Assembly: GCF_016469035.1 (NCBI RefSeq)
Contig: NZ_JAEHJZ010000025.1
Span: forward strand, 41,512-105,511
DNA length: 64,000 nt
Source: Gelidibacter salicanalis
GTDB taxonomy: Bacteria > Bacteroidota > Bacteroidia > Flavobacteriales > Flavobacteriaceae
Reading direction: 5' to 3'
Made by a program: the position numbers and the translations under genes. The notes under the pieces are model-generated. The model was given only the letters and a program-made list of their open reading frames with translations, ran no database searches and was not told the DNA's origin. Shown here piece by piece: positions 62,776-64,000 of this stretch (within the stretch, counting starts at the first letter, position 1; each line of letters begins with the position of its first letter).

Positions 62776-63963
62776 TTAATATATCTTAATGTCTTCGAGT
62801 TGTAATGTATAGTCCTTTAAATCCTCAAATGAATCCAATTCTTCAAGGGATCCATTTTGGGTTACCCAATGTCTTAATGTATCTGTTCCGTTAATAATAT
62901 CAATGGGTTGTTGGGTGTAATTATATTCGTAAGGGGGTGATAACCATTCAAAATCATCACCTAAATAATGGTAGACTTCTCGTAACAAAAATTGACCCAC
63001 GCGCCACGGTTGGTAAAGCGTTCTGTCCGTTGTATGTAATTGAAATCCGCCACAAACTTCATCTTTTTGCTTATGGAATGTGGGCAGAAAAGTGATCGGT
63101 CTTAATGTAAAGCCTTCTAATTTGGACTGCTTGATTTTTTGCGTCAATTGATCCTTATAAAATGAAAATGGTTCAATTTTAGGATGCCCCATAATCTCCA
63201 AGGCCTGCGTAGTCCCTCTACCTTCACTTAAATTCGTGCCTTCAAAAAGGACGATTGCAGGAAATGTTAAAGCACTTTCTACCCTACCCAAATTGGGTGA
63301 TGGCAATAGCCAACGCAATTGTGTATCTTCATAATACATTTCGCGATCCCAATTTCGCATGTTTATGACTTTTAAGTTGGCTTTCTCTTTAGCCCAAAAT
63401 TTCTGGTGCATCAATGCTACTTCTCCAATAGTCATCGCATGCCTTACGGGAATGGGATGCCTTCCTATAAATGACTCAAAATTCAAGTCTAAAATATTGC
63501 CCTCAATGGTAACACCATTTAAAGGATTGGGTCTATCTAAAACAATAATCTCGATTGGTTTATCACTACATTTTTCCAAAAGTAAGGTCAGGGTATAGAT
63601 GTAGGTGTACATTCTGCTCCCTATATCCTGTAAATCGACAAACAGATGGTTCACAGCCTCCAACATGCTATCCGTAGGTACGCGCGTTTCAGAATACAAA
63701 GAATAGACTGGAATGTTGAAATAAGGATGGATCTCATGATCTGTTTCAATCATATTGTCCTGTGCGCTGGTACTAAATCCGTGTTGAGGTCCGAATAGTT
63801 TTACAAATCTTGATCCAAAAAGTTCCTTAAATCTTACAGACGCATGCACTAAGCTAGAATCTACAGATGCATTATGAGCCAATAAGGCCACGTTGCCACG
63901 GAAGGTTTTTTGAAGATTGCCATCCGCCACTAAAACATCCAATCCTAAACTAATTCTTTTCAA
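62776..63963 (-). CDS. NamZ/DUF1343 paralogue without signal peptide
   Basis: A 395-aa DUF1343 protein. Conserved segments: 'FVDLQDIGSRMYTYIYTLTLLLEKC', 'IVLDRPNPLNG', 'GRHPIPVRHAMTIGEVALMHQ', 'WLLPSPNLGRVESALTFPAIVLFEGTNLSEGRGTTQALEIMGHP'. Unlike the lipoprotein paralogue it starts straight into the domain ('KRISLGLDVLVADG'), so it appears cytoplasmic. An in-frame TAG sits at 63967-63969, so no longer reading exists. The start is TTG at 63963 (or the ATT before it), as no ATG fits. The position of Glu96 in the paralogue's 'PEHGF' is Gln60 here ('GPQHGFST'). It may have altered activity or act on imported fragments. It heads the salvage cluster, 68 bases before the symporter. Confidence 0.88.
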   Translation of the reverse strand: MKRISLGLDVLVADGNLQKTFRGNVALLAHNASVDSSLVHASVRFKELFGSRFVKLFGPQHGFSTSAQDNMIETDHEIHPYFNIPVYSLYSETRVPTDSMLEAVNHLFVDLQDIGSRMYTYIYTLTLLLEKCSDKPIEIIVLDRPNPLNGVTIEGNILDLNFESFIGRHPIPVRHAMTIGEVALMHQKFWAKEKANLKVINMRNWDREMYYEDTQLRWLLPSPNLGRVESALTFPAIVLFEGTNLSEGRGTTQALEIMGHPKIEPFSFYKDQLTQKIKQSKLEGFTLRPITFLPTFHKQKDEVCGGFQLHTTDRTLYQPWRVGQFLLREVYHYLGDDFEWLSPPYEYNYTQQPIDIINGTDTLRHWVTQNGSLEELDSFEDLKDYTLQLEDIKIY

Positions 63964-64000
63964 AATCTATGCTTATTTGTTTAAATTAGTAAAACTCAAT

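Noticed and set aside
1-64000. CRISPR array, tRNA/rRNA genes, prophage or IS transposase
   Set aside because: No regularly spaced repeats, tRNA-like cloverleaf, rRNA segment or transposase-like protein was found on either strand.

Overview
The window reads as the chromosome of a flavobacterium (Bacteroidota, Flavobacteriaceae, probably marine or algae-associated). It is AT-rich, carries gliding genes (gldF end, gldG), has two SusC/SusD pairs, many lipoproteins with short Bacteroidota-type lipoboxes, and hairpin-rich dispersed repeats between genes. No rRNA, tRNA, CRISPR array, transposase or phage gene was seen. I do not name a genus.

Layout. (1) 1-3.7 kb, plus strand: the end of gldF, a small membrane protein placed between gldF and gldG, gldG, then dnaN with a clear terminator. 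(2) 3.7-7.7 kb, minus strand: a DUF4870-type protein, then a two-gene unit of a PQQ-type sugar dehydrogenase lipoprotein and a TonB-dependent receptor. (3) 7.8-23.4 kb, minus strand: PUL 1, a laminarin (beta-1,3-glucan) locus. In transcription order it holds a propeller/Y_Y_Y/LuxR-type sensor-regulator, SusC, SusD, a PKD surface glycan-binding protein, a GH16 lipoprotein, GH3, a small GH16 and a LacI regulator. (4) 23.5-49.9 kb, minus strand: PUL 2. It holds a second sensor-regulator of the same design, SusC, SusD, two tandem GH144-type glucanases, an esterase, GH3, a SusB-type GH97, GH3, GH2-malectin, a sulfatase, GH43-discoidin-FN3 and a sugar/proton symporter. Gaps are mostly short and some genes overlap, so long polycistronic units are likely. 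(5) 50.3-54.3 kb: a mixed region with an esterase, a YdjM-type membrane protein, a universal stress protein bracketed by two near-identical 173-bp repeats, and an orphan 107-aa protein. (6) 54.5-64 kb, minus strand: a peptidoglycan amino-sugar salvage cluster with two NamZ/DUF1343 proteins, a sodium/solute symporter, MurQ, a NagZ-type GH3 lipoprotein and a GH9-polysaccharide deacetylase fusion.

How the parts work together. In PUL 1 the surface proteins bind laminarin, GH16 enzymes cut it, SusC/D import the oligosaccharides and GH3 releases glucose. PUL 2 has beta-glucan enzymes (GH144, GH3) next to an alpha-glucosidase, a sulfatase, GH2 and GH43, so its substrate is not obvious and may be a decorated glucan. 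The last cluster parallels the Bacillus murQRP-amiE-nagZ-namZ operon, with a sodium symporter where Bacillus has a PTS permease: cleave GlcNAc and MurNAc outside, import, then open the lactyl ether with MurQ. The kinase that would make MurNAc-6-phosphate is not in the window.

Most promising for follow-up: the MurNAc cluster (including a signal-less NamZ paralogue with Glu changed to Gln, and the GH9-deacetylase fusion), the PQQ dehydrogenase/TonB receptor pair, distinct repeated motifs upstream of each susC, and the extra gene inside gldFG.
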